Part shown: piece by piece, positions 31,573-40,172 of the stretch
Layout of the letters: each line of letters opens with the position of its first letter
How positions within the stretch are numbered: position 1 is the first letter of the stretch
Source of the DNA: a virus
DNA length: 45,309 nucleotides
Virus record (IMG/VR): IMGVR_UViG_3300013102_000015
Span: 1-45,309 of that record
Direction: 5' to 3' (one strand)
Made by a program: the position numbers and the translations under genes
Notes under the pieces: generated by a model
What the model saw: the letters and a program-made list of their open reading frames with translations, nothing else
The model's database searches: none
Told to the model about the DNA's origin: nothing

Positions 31573-31616
31573 AAAAATAGGGTTACATATGCATTTTGAT
31601 ATTTAACCCTATTTTT
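31573..31616 (-). terminator. Hairpin terminator before the portal gene
   Basis: AAAAATAGGGTT (31573-31584) pairs with AACCCTATTTTT (31605-31616), 12 pairs, 20-nt loop, with TTTTTATTTTG on the leftward side. It separates the capsid operon from the portal operon; no clear TAnnTTTG box for the portal operon is visible, so readthrough may serve it. Confidence 0.75.
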
Positions 31617-31637
31617 GAGTAGTATATAAGGCTAAGA

Positions 31638-32243
31638 TTAAACTAAATCATTTAATTCTTTTGCCTCTAAATAGGCGGATAAATCGGATTTAGATTTTAA
31701 TTTCTCCCATTCCTCAACAGGATATCCTTTATCAGTTGCTGTTTGTTGTAATTCAGCAAAACTAGGAGCTTTATTACCTTTGTCCTTTACAGGTGCTTCC
31801 TCTTCGCTACCCTCTCTGTATTTAGAAGGAAGTAAAGAAAATTCTGCCTTTCTTTTGTTTAGTAACTCCTCGTCCTCTACGGCATTATCTAAATATGCTA
31901 TAGCGAATTCCTCAGACATTACGTCACCATACGATCGGCTCGTAAATAGTCTATCCTGATCTTCTTTTTTAAAATTATAGGAATAGATAATATTTTTATT
32001 TTTAATTTGAAACGTTTTGTTTGACATTGTAGTATTATTTTGGGTTAAAAGTGTATCTGGATCAGATCCATTACCAAAAGCTACAAAAGCTTCCCAATGC
32101 CTATGCCCGTTTATTGATCCGCAGGTAGGACACTCAGGAAAATATCCAAAAGCCTCTTTGAACATATTTTGGTAAATAGGGTAAAGCGTGCTAGATTGTC
32201 TAACGGCTGCTTTACCCTTATTAATTATATCTTTTATTGTCAT
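31638..32243 (-). CDS. Unknown capsid-cluster protein with CxxC motif
   Basis: 201 residues. One CPTCG motif near 38-42 in a hydrophobic N-terminal part, then a charged middle and a C-terminal segment FAELQQTATDKGYPVEEWEK followed by LKSKSDLSAYLEAK, like the SAP/HeH-type ends of head-tail or capsid-associated proteins. It shares one base with the tail-tube candidate. Function not established; likely virion or connector related. Confidence 0.6.
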   Translation of the reverse strand: MTIKDIINKGKAAVRQSSTLYPIYQNMFKEAFGYFPECPTCGSINGHRHWEAFVAFGNGSDPDTLLTQNNTTMSNKTFQIKNKNIIYSYNFKKEDQDRLFTSRSYGDVMSEEFAIAYLDNAVEDEELLNKRKAEFSLLPSKYREGSEEEAPVKDKGNKAPSFAELQQTATDKGYPVEEWEKLKSKSDLSAYLEAKELNDLV

Positions 32244-32836
32244 TATGGAGTAGCTGCAAACTGCTCGTTAAAATCAGCGTTAGCATCCCCTCCGGTCTGA
32301 GGCTTATAGATAAGAGGTAGCATTGACTCCTGTTCCGTGTCTTTAGATTGTAAAGGAACTACAGAAGCTCCTCCTCCTCCGGCCATATCTATAGTGAAGT
32401 CACCTGTAGATAAACCGTTTTCCCATCCGTAAATCTCTACTGTACCGTCAGCCAATTGAGCTGCTACTACAAATTTACCTCTGCCTAATTTATCTAATAG
32501 ACATTTAATCTCAGATTTAATCCCAATTGCAAGGATTTGAACTAAGTGTAAATATTGAGGAAGTCCTGTTACATCAGCTGTAGTTTTAGCAGCAGTTCCA
32601 AATATAGATCCGGAAGTCTCAGGAATTTTAAACATGACACCCTTTTTGCCTGTTTTAAGTACCATTTGCACGGTATAATCGCAAAGAGTATCAAAGCTCC
32701 CCACTACAGAAGCTGTACGATCAATATCATTGAAATTGATAATTACGACTTCTTGAAAGTATTTTTTAGCTAAATTACGAATACATGATAGATCTATCTC
32801 TCCCGTAATTTCAGCGCAAATTGCTGTATTTGCCAT
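32243..32836 (-). CDS. Probable tail tube or capsid decoration protein
   Basis: 197 residues. Beta-rich with AQLADGTVEIYGWENGL near 131-147, then a glycine-rich stretch (DFTIDMAGGGGASVVPLQSK, about 150-169) and an LPLIYKP end. This pattern resembles tail tube proteins of Bacteroidota siphoviruses. It begins about 30 bases after the major capsid gene, where a tail tube or decoration gene is expected. Confidence in the exact role is moderate. Confidence 0.6.
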   Translation of the reverse strand: MANTAICAEITGEIDLSCIRNLAKKYFQEVVIINFNDIDRTASVVGSFDTLCDYTVQMVLKTGKKGVMFKIPETSGSIFGTAAKTTADVTGLPQYLHLVQILAIGIKSEIKCLLDKLGRGKFVVAAQLADGTVEIYGWENGLSTGDFTIDMAGGGGASVVPLQSKDTEQESMLPLIYKPQTGGDANADFNEQFAATP

Positions 32837-32866
32837 AGTGTTATAAATTTTAAAAATTAAACGGTA

Positions 32867-33964
32867 TTAGATTGCTAAGATGTACTCTCTTAATGGAATA
32901 GATGCACCTAAATATGCTTCTAAATCAAAATATACTTTCTTATCCTTTTTGTCATAGAAAATGTCAAGCATTTTTAACATGTCTCTTTCCTCAGTACCGA
33001 TCAATAGATTTGTTTTATTGATAAGTAATACACGGTTAGGGTCAACTCTTGGATTAGTGCCACCTCCGCCGTTAAGAACTCCTACTTTATTGATGATTTT
33101 ATCCCATTCAGGCATCGGTTTAATAGGGATACCGTGGAAGGCTAATTTATCAAAATAGAATGTTTTAGAAGCTACGTTATCCGGATTGATTCTCTCTACT
33201 CCGTCACAACATGAACTATCTTTTAGTTTATTTAAGAATGCCGCTAAGGTCATTGCCATCTTTTTGGTCATTCTGTACTCCATAGGCTTATCTCCTGCCC
33301 ATTCCTGCTCTAAATAAAGAGCTTCCATTTGAAGCAATAGATCATAAATCTCCTGCCCTGTCATTTGTTGAGCTGCATAAGTAGCACCATTGTTTTTAGC
33401 AATAGGAACAACTAAACCAGGTACAGCCTGAGCCTGAGCAAACCATCCGTCAAAACCATTTAATAGAGGAGAAGCAGATCCTTTATCTCCAAAATATTCT
33501 ACTCTCCATTTAGCGATCTCGAAAGAGTTTACCAAAAGGTCAGTAATATATTGAAGTAAAGCCGTTTTAAGATATACTCTGTCCACTTTCGCTGGATTAA
33601 GCATCTTATAGCTATTCCAAAATATAAGGAAATTATCATTAAATGTTCTTAAACAGATTGGAACTCTACAAGAAATAAGACCCAAGTCCCATTTTTGCCC
33701 TGAGTAGTTCATGTTTAAATCACATTCTGTAGTATCACAGCTCTCAGCATTGATAAATGGAAAAGCTTCATAATTAGGCTCCATATCAACGATAGGAACT
33801 AGAGACCCGTTACGAACTCCGGTTACCACAGTGTGGTCTTTTGCAATATCAGAAGCAATAAAAACCTTGTTAAAAATTAATTGTCGGTATGTTGCATTTT
33901 CCGCAGATACCAGATCATCTACTAATGGTAGAAAATCATCTACAAAATTATCAGTATATGCCAT
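32867..33964 (-). CDS. Major capsid protein
   Basis: 365 residues, no membrane segments, three strands-plus-helix blocks. It lies directly after the protease/scaffold gene, the usual position of an HK97-fold capsid. Features: DFLPLVDDLVSAENATYRQL near 10-29 in the N-terminal arm region, NSFEIAKWRVEYFGDKGSAS in the middle, and an acidic end around FDLEAYLGASIPLRE. Cysteines (CDTTECD, CCDG) are unusual and may form crosslinks. Identification by length, context and composition; the fold itself cannot be shown from sequence reading. Confidence 0.78.
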   Translation of the reverse strand: MAYTDNFVDDFLPLVDDLVSAENATYRQLIFNKVFIASDIAKDHTVVTGVRNGSLVPIVDMEPNYEAFPFINAESCDTTECDLNMNYSGQKWDLGLISCRVPICLRTFNDNFLIFWNSYKMLNPAKVDRVYLKTALLQYITDLLVNSFEIAKWRVEYFGDKGSASPLLNGFDGWFAQAQAVPGLVVPIAKNNGATYAAQQMTGQEIYDLLLQMEALYLEQEWAGDKPMEYRMTKKMAMTLAAFLNKLKDSSCCDGVERINPDNVASKTFYFDKLAFHGIPIKPMPEWDKIINKVGVLNGGGGTNPRVDPNRVLLINKTNLLIGTEERDMLKMLDIFYDKKDKKVYFDLEAYLGASIPLREYILAI

Positions 33965-33982
33965 TGTATTATAGTTTTAAAA

Positions 33983-35140
33983 TTATTTAATGTTGGCAAA
34001 TAGATTACGAGTTGGTACGTCCTTATCTGCTTTAGATTTATTTTCTCTTTCCGGAGTCTCAGGATCTTCGTCCATGTCTTCCTCTTCCGTTTGAATAGCT
34101 GCAAATCGGGTTAATAAGTTTTTAGACGTTTTAAGGTCTTTTTTCAGATTAGAGATCTCCATTTTGTTGGTAGCAGCCTCAGCTTTTAGAGTTTCATTTT
34201 CAGCTTTTAACGCTGCATTCTCAGTAGCCAAATCATCTGAGTTTTCTACGGCTGGGATAATCTCTGTTAATTCTTCCCCGGTGAATTTGTAGGTTTCTCC
34301 TGTAGCCATTACATACTCTCCATTATTGGAATCTCCGGCAGGATTACCTCCAAATGTAGCTTTATCACCTACAGCAGGAGTATCTGCATCGGTCAATTCG
34401 TAAAAATCCAGTTCTTCGCTGGTAGCGGTATAGACTATTTTATTTTTTTTCGTCTCAATACCTAAGAACTTATTAGCCGCTTTTACAACGTCAGCTATTA
34501 GCCCTTTTTTGTCTTTTTCGCTCATATCGTTAGTATTATTGTTAGTTTGATTAGTTCGGTTAGCCCTCCATGAATTAAAAACCTCTTTGTCTACAGGTAC
34601 CATGGCATCCTCTAATTCAGTATAAAATCCATATTCCATACATTGCTCTGGAGTTAGCCAGGTATTTTCGTCCATTAAAGATAGGGCCACATCTTTTGTA
34701 ATATTGGTTCTTTGCTCGTATTGGGTAGCTATAAGATCATCAGTCCTGGATAGATCCTCATAAAGTTTGGAGGCCTTCTTTTTGTCTATGTCCTCCCAGG
34801 TCCAGGTCCAGGCATTATGGATGAAAGGCTCAGCAAATCCATTCCCTATACGCTTATCACCTGCCAGGAATATAGTTACTCCAATAGAGCAGCAATACCC
34901 GTCAATTCTGGTGGTAAGATTTATATTTTTTTCCTTTTGAAATCTGCGAAGTTTATTATAGATAGAAAACCCTGTAATAGTACATCCTCCGGGTGAATGA
35001 ATGTTAACTATAAGCTCGTCACCCTCCTTAATGTCAGATAACGCCTCTAAGGATTTGTTAAGATCAGAAAGATCGTATTCAAATCCGCCCTCCCACCATT
35101 TAAATGGGACAATTTCTCCATATATAGAAATTTCTGGCAT
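33983..35140 (-). CDS. ClpP-type prohead protease with coiled-coil scaffold tail
   Basis: 385 residues. Residues 1-180 are ClpP-like: NIHSPGG (46-52), the nucleophile segment GYCCSIGVTI (Ser85), catalytic His108 in PFIHNAWTW, and an acid in LMDENTWLTPEQCMEYGF (Asp157 or Glu158). From about 200 the chain is flexible and acidic, then a coiled coil (ENAALKAENETLKAEAA, near 310-326) with many Lys/Glu repeats. Fusing protease to a scaffold-like tail is a common head maturation design: the enzyme cuts the scaffold and itself. It is followed by the capsid gene. Confidence 0.85.
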   Translation of the reverse strand: MPEISIYGEIVPFKWWEGGFEYDLSDLNKSLEALSDIKEGDELIVNIHSPGGCTITGFSIYNKLRRFQKEKNINLTTRIDGYCCSIGVTIFLAGDKRIGNGFAEPFIHNAWTWTWEDIDKKKASKLYEDLSRTDDLIATQYEQRTNITKDVALSLMDENTWLTPEQCMEYGFYTELEDAMVPVDKEVFNSWRANRTNQTNNNTNDMSEKDKKGLIADVVKAANKFLGIETKKNKIVYTATSEELDFYELTDADTPAVGDKATFGGNPAGDSNNGEYVMATGETYKFTGEELTEIIPAVENSDDLATENAALKAENETLKAEAATNKMEISNLKKDLKTSKNLLTRFAAIQTEEEDMDEDPETPERENKSKADKDVPTRNLFANIK

Positions 35141-35178
35141 AAGTATTATATTTTTACAAAGATTTAAAATTTAATCTA

Positions 35179-35186
35179 TATATTTG
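35179..35186 (+). promoter_or_regulatory. Promoter -7 box for the plus-strand gene
   Basis: TATATTTG on the plus strand, about 85 nt before the ATG at 35271, matching TAnnTTTG. No TTTG is seen at the -33 position. A second, weaker TATCTTTA at 35251-35258 could also serve. The divergent protease gene must also start from this 130-bp spacer; an AATCTTTG on the minus strand near 35164 is its only candidate. Confidence 0.45.
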
Positions 35187-35270
35187 TATAAACTATTTTC
35201 CAATGACATAACCGCGCACGGAATTAAAAATCAGATAATTAGAATATTAATATCTTTAAAATTTGCAAAT

Positions 35271-35636
35271 ATGATAGACAAGAAAACAATTTATTTGGAC
35301 CTACATAAACTATCCGGGGAGGACATAAAGAATGTTTATTCCTATTTAAAAGAAAAAGGAGAGCCCATAGCCTGCGATTATATGGGTAACAGATATCTAG
35401 CTTATAATATCAATTTAGTAAAAGGATGGAACGATTTCAAAGAAGTTTATAATAAAAAAGAAATTACTTTGGATAAGTTTTATGGTATGTTTAGAAAAAG
35501 AATAGAATTTGCTTATTTTTCAGATATGGATATGTTTAATGAATGGTATGATGAAGACAAAATAGAAATAATTTCTATGACTTATGAATTTCAATGCGAA
35601 AGACATTTAGTATACTATAAAGAAAAAGCCTCTTAA
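35271..35636 (+). CDS. Isolated plus-strand unknown gene (moron-like)
   Basis: 121 residues from the ATG at 35271 (MIDKKTIYLDLHKLSG); an upstream TTG at 35184 is within the promoter. Acidic, with EKGEPIACDYMGNRYLAYNI near 28-47 and a late FAYFSDMDMFNEWYDEDK, no membrane part. It is the only rightward gene inside the head/tail block, between an own promoter-like box and a perfect palindromic terminator, which is the layout of a cargo or anti-host gene. Function unknown. Confidence 0.7.
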   Translation: MIDKKTIYLDLHKLSGEDIKNVYSYLKEKGEPIACDYMGNRYLAYNINLVKGWNDFKEVYNKKEITLDKFYGMFRKRIEFAYFSDMDMFNEWYDEDKIEIISMTYEFQCERHLVYYKEKAS

Positions 35637-35649
35637 TTAAGAGGCTTTT
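35624..35649. terminator. Perfect 26-bp palindrome, bidirectional terminator
   Basis: A gap-free dyad, arms of 13 bases starting AAAAGCCTCTTAA. It covers the stop of the plus-strand gene (35636) and reaches the stop of the convergent minus gene (35648). Both directions show a T run (TTTT). Confidence 0.9.
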
Positions 35650-35890
35650 ATATTTCAGAATCTAAAATAACTAATGCACTGGAGACAGTCCTGAGTGATA
35701 CTTTGCAATGCTCAGCGGTTACCGCCTTACGCTCCATAATATCCGGTATGGATTTGTAGGTTTTGTAAGTGGCGTAAATTACTAGATAATCTAAAGCAGT
35801 ATTAATATTTTTAATTCCTCCTTTATTAAGTTTATAGAGTAAAGATATGTTATTCTCTATAAGATCTAAAACTTTTATTTTATTCTCCAT
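35648..35890 (-). CDS. Small HTH-like protein
   Basis: 80 residues from ATG 35890 (MENKIKVLDLI), inside the end of the upstream gene by 11 bases. The C-terminal VTAEHCKVSLRTVSSALVIL has the helix-turn-helix look of a small DNA-binding or assembly protein. It is the last gene of the tail operon and may alternatively be a tail assembly chaperone. Not assigned to a family. Confidence 0.55.
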   Translation of the reverse strand: MENKIKVLDLIENNISLLYKLNKGGIKNINTALDYLVIYATYKTYKSIPDIMERKAVTAEHCKVSLRTVSSALVILDSEI

Positions 35891-36197
35891 TCCAGTACTC
35901 ACATTTTTTTACGTCCTGTCTTAACTTGAAAGATAATACACATCCGCCGCAATGACTACACATTCTACCGGATATCTCCGGAATCTGTTTATCTGTTTCA
36001 TGCATACTTTTTACAGGATCCTCTACATTGAATTCACAGGATTTACAATGATTATCATATCGCAATTTAGCAATTTTATAATTAATCCCCAAATAAAAAA
36101 ATGTCATTCCCTGAATAATAGCCTTAGTAGACTTTATCAGATCGGGGCTAGTTTCTGAGGCTAACCCCTCTTTTAATCTATTAATTTTATCCCACAT
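35880..36197 (-). CDS. Zinc-binding protein next to the tape measure
   Basis: 105 residues. Two paired cysteine sites, CKSC near 51-54 and CSHCGGC near 80-86, with a late C98, form a likely zinc ribbon. The first 40 residues are helical. A similar Cys-rich protein beside the tape measure is typical for Bacteroidota phages, where it may be a tail assembly factor. It lies two bases after the tape measure stop. Confidence 0.65.
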   Translation of the reverse strand: MWDKINRLKEGLASETSPDLIKSTKAIIQGMTFFYLGINYKIAKLRYDNHCKSCEFNVEDPVKSMHETDKQIPEISGRMCSHCGGCVLSFKLRQDVKKCEYWNGE

Positions 36198-36199
36198 AA

Positions 36200-39100
36200 T
36201 TATCCAAAATTAGCCCCCATACGAATAGAGGTGTTATCTGCCATATCTCCTATCCCGGCCTGGGATCCAGCGTAAATAGCATCTGCTACCAAAGATACGG
36301 AATTATCATCTAACATCACTGTAACACTTGACCCCATTATGGCATTTTGTACACTTGGAATGCTTGAAACTCCTACAGCGCCTCCGTTAAAATATCCTCC
36401 ATATGTAGGTCTCATGGCATTAGCTACTGCTGCACCCCCTACTGCTGCTACATCGGCTTGACTCCAGACTACCTCTCCTTTATGAACTATCCCGGCCGGT
36501 TGATATTTACCCCCATCCCCTGTATATCCTCCATCAGCAAAACCAGGTTGAACTGATACAATTTTAGCCACTTGTGCTAATCCTAAAGCGATCTGTACTG
36601 CCGACATAGCCCATCCCACAGGACCGGGGAATTCAGCTAAGGTTTTAGTAACAGAAAGATAAGTAGATATCGCGGCTTCTGCTACTGCCATAGCTTTGTA
36701 TGCTAGAGTATTCTCTTTGAATAGTCCTTTTGCCTGGCTGAAAGTTCCGGCTATGGCTTGTAGTTTAGCATTCTCCGCTGCTTGCTGAATTTGTTTAGTT
36801 TTTTCAGCGTAAGTAGCTTGCATAAGCTGTAACTGATCTAACTGATTCTGTAGTCTTAACTTTTCGTTTTCATCATCGGTGGCCTGAAGTTGATCTGCTA
36901 ATTCTTTTCGGGCTAAACCTATCTCCATTTGCAAATCATAATTAGCCTGATCCTCTTCTAAAAGAATGCCATTCTTTTTAAGAAACTCCTCTACTTCTAA
37001 TTGTGTTTGTTGCTCTAATTGTAATTTTCTAATTTCTAATTCTTGGCCCCCCTGAGCTTCCAACATTAATATTTCTTGCTGATACTGAATGGCCCGGGCT
37101 AAACGTTGCTGTTCTAAAAGGTCGTCATTAAACTGTTTATTAGTTTCTTTTTTCTTTTCTGCTACTTGTTTATCTATCTCTGCATCAGCAGCTGCTGTTT
37201 CACGAGAAAGAATAGATATACTCATTTTTAAAGTAGCTACATCATCAAGCTCAATCTGATTTAATACTTTCTTTTTTTCCAGCTCATCTATTTTTTGCTG
37301 AATGGCTAACTCTTTGGATTCTTTTTCTAAACGGTTAGCCTCTTTTTGTTTCTTGGCAACCTCATCAAAATAATCTAACTGATCCTTTAATTTTTGTTCT
37401 GTTAATTTTTTATCATCCTTATACTTCTCAGAGTTAATACGGATATATTCTGCTAGTTCTCCTTTAGCAATATCTGTAGATTGTTGAGCTTTATCTCTTT
37501 CAATATCTAAAGATTTTTTAGCTAAATCATTGGCCTCTTTTTCTGCCTCAGCTGCTGCTTTTTTAGCATCGGCTAATCTTTTAGTTTCAGCTTTTTTACG
37601 CTCTGCCTCTGCTGCTTTAGCTGCATCAGCCGCTGCCTTGGCTTCAGCATCTCCGGTAGCTCCTGTAGTTTTATTATTTGCTTTTTTTGCCTCGGCTTCA
37701 TCTTCTAATTTTTGGGCCTCAGCTCTTGCTGCATTTTGGGCTTTTATTAAATTTACATTCTTAGTATTGATAGATGCTAAGTAATCATCAACTTTAGAAA
37801 GAGAATTTAATGTATCTGAGTTAAAATTTCTGATCTGATTCTTAAGATCTCCATAAGAAGATTTAGCCCCCTCAATATCTAAAGTAAAAGCTTTTTTAAG
37901 GACATCCCCAGCCGTGGATCCTAATTGGGCTATCCTATCAATGTCACTCCCTATAGATTTAGAAACTTCCTTAAATCCTTTAGGAATAGCTTTAAAAACA
38001 TCTATTGTATTTCTACCAAATAACTGAAAGCCGTTACCTGCTCCTTGAAGGAATTCAGAAACATATCCTAAGGATCTATAGAATCCTATCTGTATATTTT
38101 TCCAAAGTACATCCAAATCCTTGCGCATAGTTCTGACAGAATCAGAGGAAAACGCCTCGTCTTTTGCTTTAGCTACTTCCAGATTTAAATTAGCTAACTC
38201 TATAGTTTTTTTCTGAAGTTCTGTAAGATTACCACTTGTTATATCCTGAGCTTTATTAAGCGCATCAAATATAACTAAAGCTCCTCCGGCATCCTCGCCC
38301 GCACCTTTAAATAAATCTGCGGTAAGTTGTGCCTGCTGTTGCTGGTTTAAATTAGTTTTTTCTGCTTTATCTGCTATTTCATCCAAAGCCTGTGCTACAG
38401 TAGTTCGCCCTTGCTGAACTCGTTTTAAAAGTTCATCAGAGAACGGAGCGCCAAAAGCATTAATTAGGGCATCCCTGGTGGATTTAGTTTGTTCATTTAA
38501 AGCAAGGCCAGCCTCTTTAATAGCATCTGGTAATTTATCAGAATAGATACCTAAATTAATACCGGTATTTAAAATATTTATGAATTGCTGAGCGCTGTAT
38601 CCGTTTTGAGCAAATAAGGCCCCATATTCTTTAATACTATCCCCAAACTCATCATTAGCAGCCCCTCCTCTTGATAGCCCCTCTACATACGTATTCCATG
38701 CCTCAGTAGATGAAATTTTAAAATCATCCATTAGAGCATCAATTTCCGTTATGGCATCTTCAAATGATTTTGTATCAAAAGTTTCAGCAATAGCAGTACC
38801 TGCCTGTCTTAACTGATTTGTTAATTCTCCGGTAGACCCCGCCAATTGTTCTACCTGTTTATTAGCTTCTGCTATTTCATTATTATGCTCTATAAGTTCT
38901 TTAGTATATAAAACTACTCCCGCCAATAGAATAAGCCAAGGATTTGCAGCTAATGTAGCATAAAGCTCCTTAGCCATAGTTTTTAAATTCCCAAAACTTT
39001 CTTTTATCCCGTCTACCCCTTCGGTAACATTTCCAGATAAAAGAGTATCAAAGCTATCAGATATATCTCCAAAAGCATCTTTAATGGCATTACGGTAATC

Positions 39101-39763
39101 TCCTACGCTTCTCTGATTATCTCCTACTGCCCCGTCTAGTTCTTTAAACCTATCGTTAAGGGAATTAGCGGCTGCACTCGCATCCTCCCATTGTTTTTTT
39201 AAAGCTAAATAAGCCTCAGATGTAGTATCTCCACTACGCTCCATTATTACTAATTCAGCCCCGAGATTTTTAGCTTCTAATTTTAGGGCATTAAGTTCCT
39301 TGTTAAGATCTTTATATGCGGTAGAATTTTCACTAGCTGCGGTACGCCCCCCTTCCATAAGAGTGTTTAAATTCCTATTCTCTTGTTGAAGGGATTTCAT
39401 AGATCTTTCAAGCTCTAGATTAGTTTTAATAAGATCTGTTTGAGAATTGACAATTTCATCAGTACGCTTTTTAGTCTCTTCCATCTCCTTATTAACCTCA
39501 TCCATAGCAGCCATATAATCCTCTTCTGATATGGTACCTTCCTGTAAAGCTTTATTAAGCTCATTCTGCATCTCCTTGAGAAGCACTACAGTTTTGGCAG
39601 CCTCCTGTATTTCTTTAGATTGCTGCTTTAATATATCTTTATTAAATTTCAAAGCATTAGAATATCCCTCTAACTGCTTTCTATTGTCTATAAGTTGCTT
39701 CTCTATGGCTGAAATATCCCAGCTAAAAGACCCTAAATCTATATTTTCCCCGTTATTTGCCAT
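36200..39763 (-). CDS. Tape measure protein
   Basis: 1187 residues, the longest gene. Long N-terminal coiled coils (about 1-230), a hydrophobic segment with LAANPWLILLAGVVLY near 268-283, long Ala/Lys/Glu helical repeats (about 680-950) and a C-terminal ADGGYTGDGGKYQPAGIVHK, a hallmark end of tape measure proteins. It sets tail length and acts in DNA injection. The length predicts a tail of roughly 1.5 A per residue, about 180 nm by the usual rule. It overlaps the nucleotidyltransferase-like gene start by 11 bases. Confidence 0.93.
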   Translation of the reverse strand: MANNGENIDLGSFSWDISAIEKQLIDNRKQLEGYSNALKFNKDILKQQSKEIQEAAKTVVLLKEMQNELNKALQEGTISEEDYMAAMDEVNKEMEETKKRTDEIVNSQTDLIKTNLELERSMKSLQQENRNLNTLMEGGRTAASENSTAYKDLNKELNALKLEAKNLGAELVIMERSGDTTSEAYLALKKQWEDASAAANSLNDRFKELDGAVGDNQRSVGDYRNAIKDAFGDISDSFDTLLSGNVTEGVDGIKESFGNLKTMAKELYATLAANPWLILLAGVVLYTKELIEHNNEIAEANKQVEQLAGSTGELTNQLRQAGTAIAETFDTKSFEDAITEIDALMDDFKISSTEAWNTYVEGLSRGGAANDEFGDSIKEYGALFAQNGYSAQQFINILNTGINLGIYSDKLPDAIKEAGLALNEQTKSTRDALINAFGAPFSDELLKRVQQGRTTVAQALDEIADKAEKTNLNQQQQAQLTADLFKGAGEDAGGALVIFDALNKAQDITSGNLTELQKKTIELANLNLEVAKAKDEAFSSDSVRTMRKDLDVLWKNIQIGFYRSLGYVSEFLQGAGNGFQLFGRNTIDVFKAIPKGFKEVSKSIGSDIDRIAQLGSTAGDVLKKAFTLDIEGAKSSYGDLKNQIRNFNSDTLNSLSKVDDYLASINTKNVNLIKAQNAARAEAQKLEDEAEAKKANNKTTGATGDAEAKAAADAAKAAEAERKKAETKRLADAKKAAAEAEKEANDLAKKSLDIERDKAQQSTDIAKGELAEYIRINSEKYKDDKKLTEQKLKDQLDYFDEVAKKQKEANRLEKESKELAIQQKIDELEKKKVLNQIELDDVATLKMSISILSRETAAADAEIDKQVAEKKKETNKQFNDDLLEQQRLARAIQYQQEILMLEAQGGQELEIRKLQLEQQTQLEVEEFLKKNGILLEEDQANYDLQMEIGLARKELADQLQATDDENEKLRLQNQLDQLQLMQATYAEKTKQIQQAAENAKLQAIAGTFSQAKGLFKENTLAYKAMAVAEAAISTYLSVTKTLAEFPGPVGWAMSAVQIALGLAQVAKIVSVQPGFADGGYTGDGGKYQPAGIVHKGEVVWSQADVAAVGGAAVANAMRPTYGGYFNGGAVGVSSIPSVQNAIMGSSVTVMLDDNSVSLVADAIYAGSQAGIGDMADNTSIRMGANFG

Positions 39764-40172
39764 AACTTAGTACTTTTATTTTCTCCAAAATCCCTATTTT
39801 CCAGTGTTCCGCAACCTTAGGTAATAGATTTTGATAGTATAAAAGCATAGAATCTACCGTTGAAACCCTTATATCATCTATAATTTCATATTCCGGTAGT
39901 ATATTTTCTACAAAAATATCAATTTTTGCAATACCATTTTCCAAAATATAGGCTCTATTTCCGCTAGGAGAAAATCTGGAATAAGTAAAATAGGTATGAA
40001 TATCCCCGGGAATGCCTTTTAAATTGTTAACTACTATATCTAAATCATTAGGTTTTGATAAATATAGTCCATGAACTACTAAGGCAGTAGACCCTACCAC
40101 TACAAAATCCGATTTTATAGAGGTTATCTCCTGACAATAGTCTATAATATTATGTACAGTCTCCCAGCTCAT
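39753..40172 (-). CDS. Nucleotidyltransferase-like protein in the tail cluster
   Basis: 139 residues from ATG 40172 (MSWETV), which lies 23 bases inside the baseplate gene end. FVVVGSTALVVHGLYL (23-38) with GS at 27-28, NDLDIVV (42-48, D43 and D45) and KIDIFV (83-88, D85) make a complete GS...DxD...D nucleotidyltransferase core. Such enzymes transfer nucleotides to proteins or RNA; some are toxins (MNT, AbiEii). It stands between baseplate and tape measure, an odd place for an enzyme. Possibly injected with DNA or used to modify tail proteins; both ideas are speculation. Confidence 0.65.
   Translation of the reverse strand: MSWETVHNIIDYCQEITSIKSDFVVVGSTALVVHGLYLSKPNDLDIVVNNLKGIPGDIHTYFTYSRFSPSGNRAYILENGIAKIDIFVENILPEYEIIDDIRVSTVDSMLLYYQNLLPKVAEHWKIGILEKIKVLSYGK

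Noticed and set aside
35184-35270. TTG at 35184 as start of the plus-strand gene
   Set aside because: It overlaps the promoter box at 35179-35186; the ATG at 35271 gives a plausible protein.
37530-37784. Ala/Ser-rich plus-strand frame opposite the tape measure
   Set aside because: Low-complexity product explained by the repeated Ala/Lys/Glu codons of the tape measure on the other strand.
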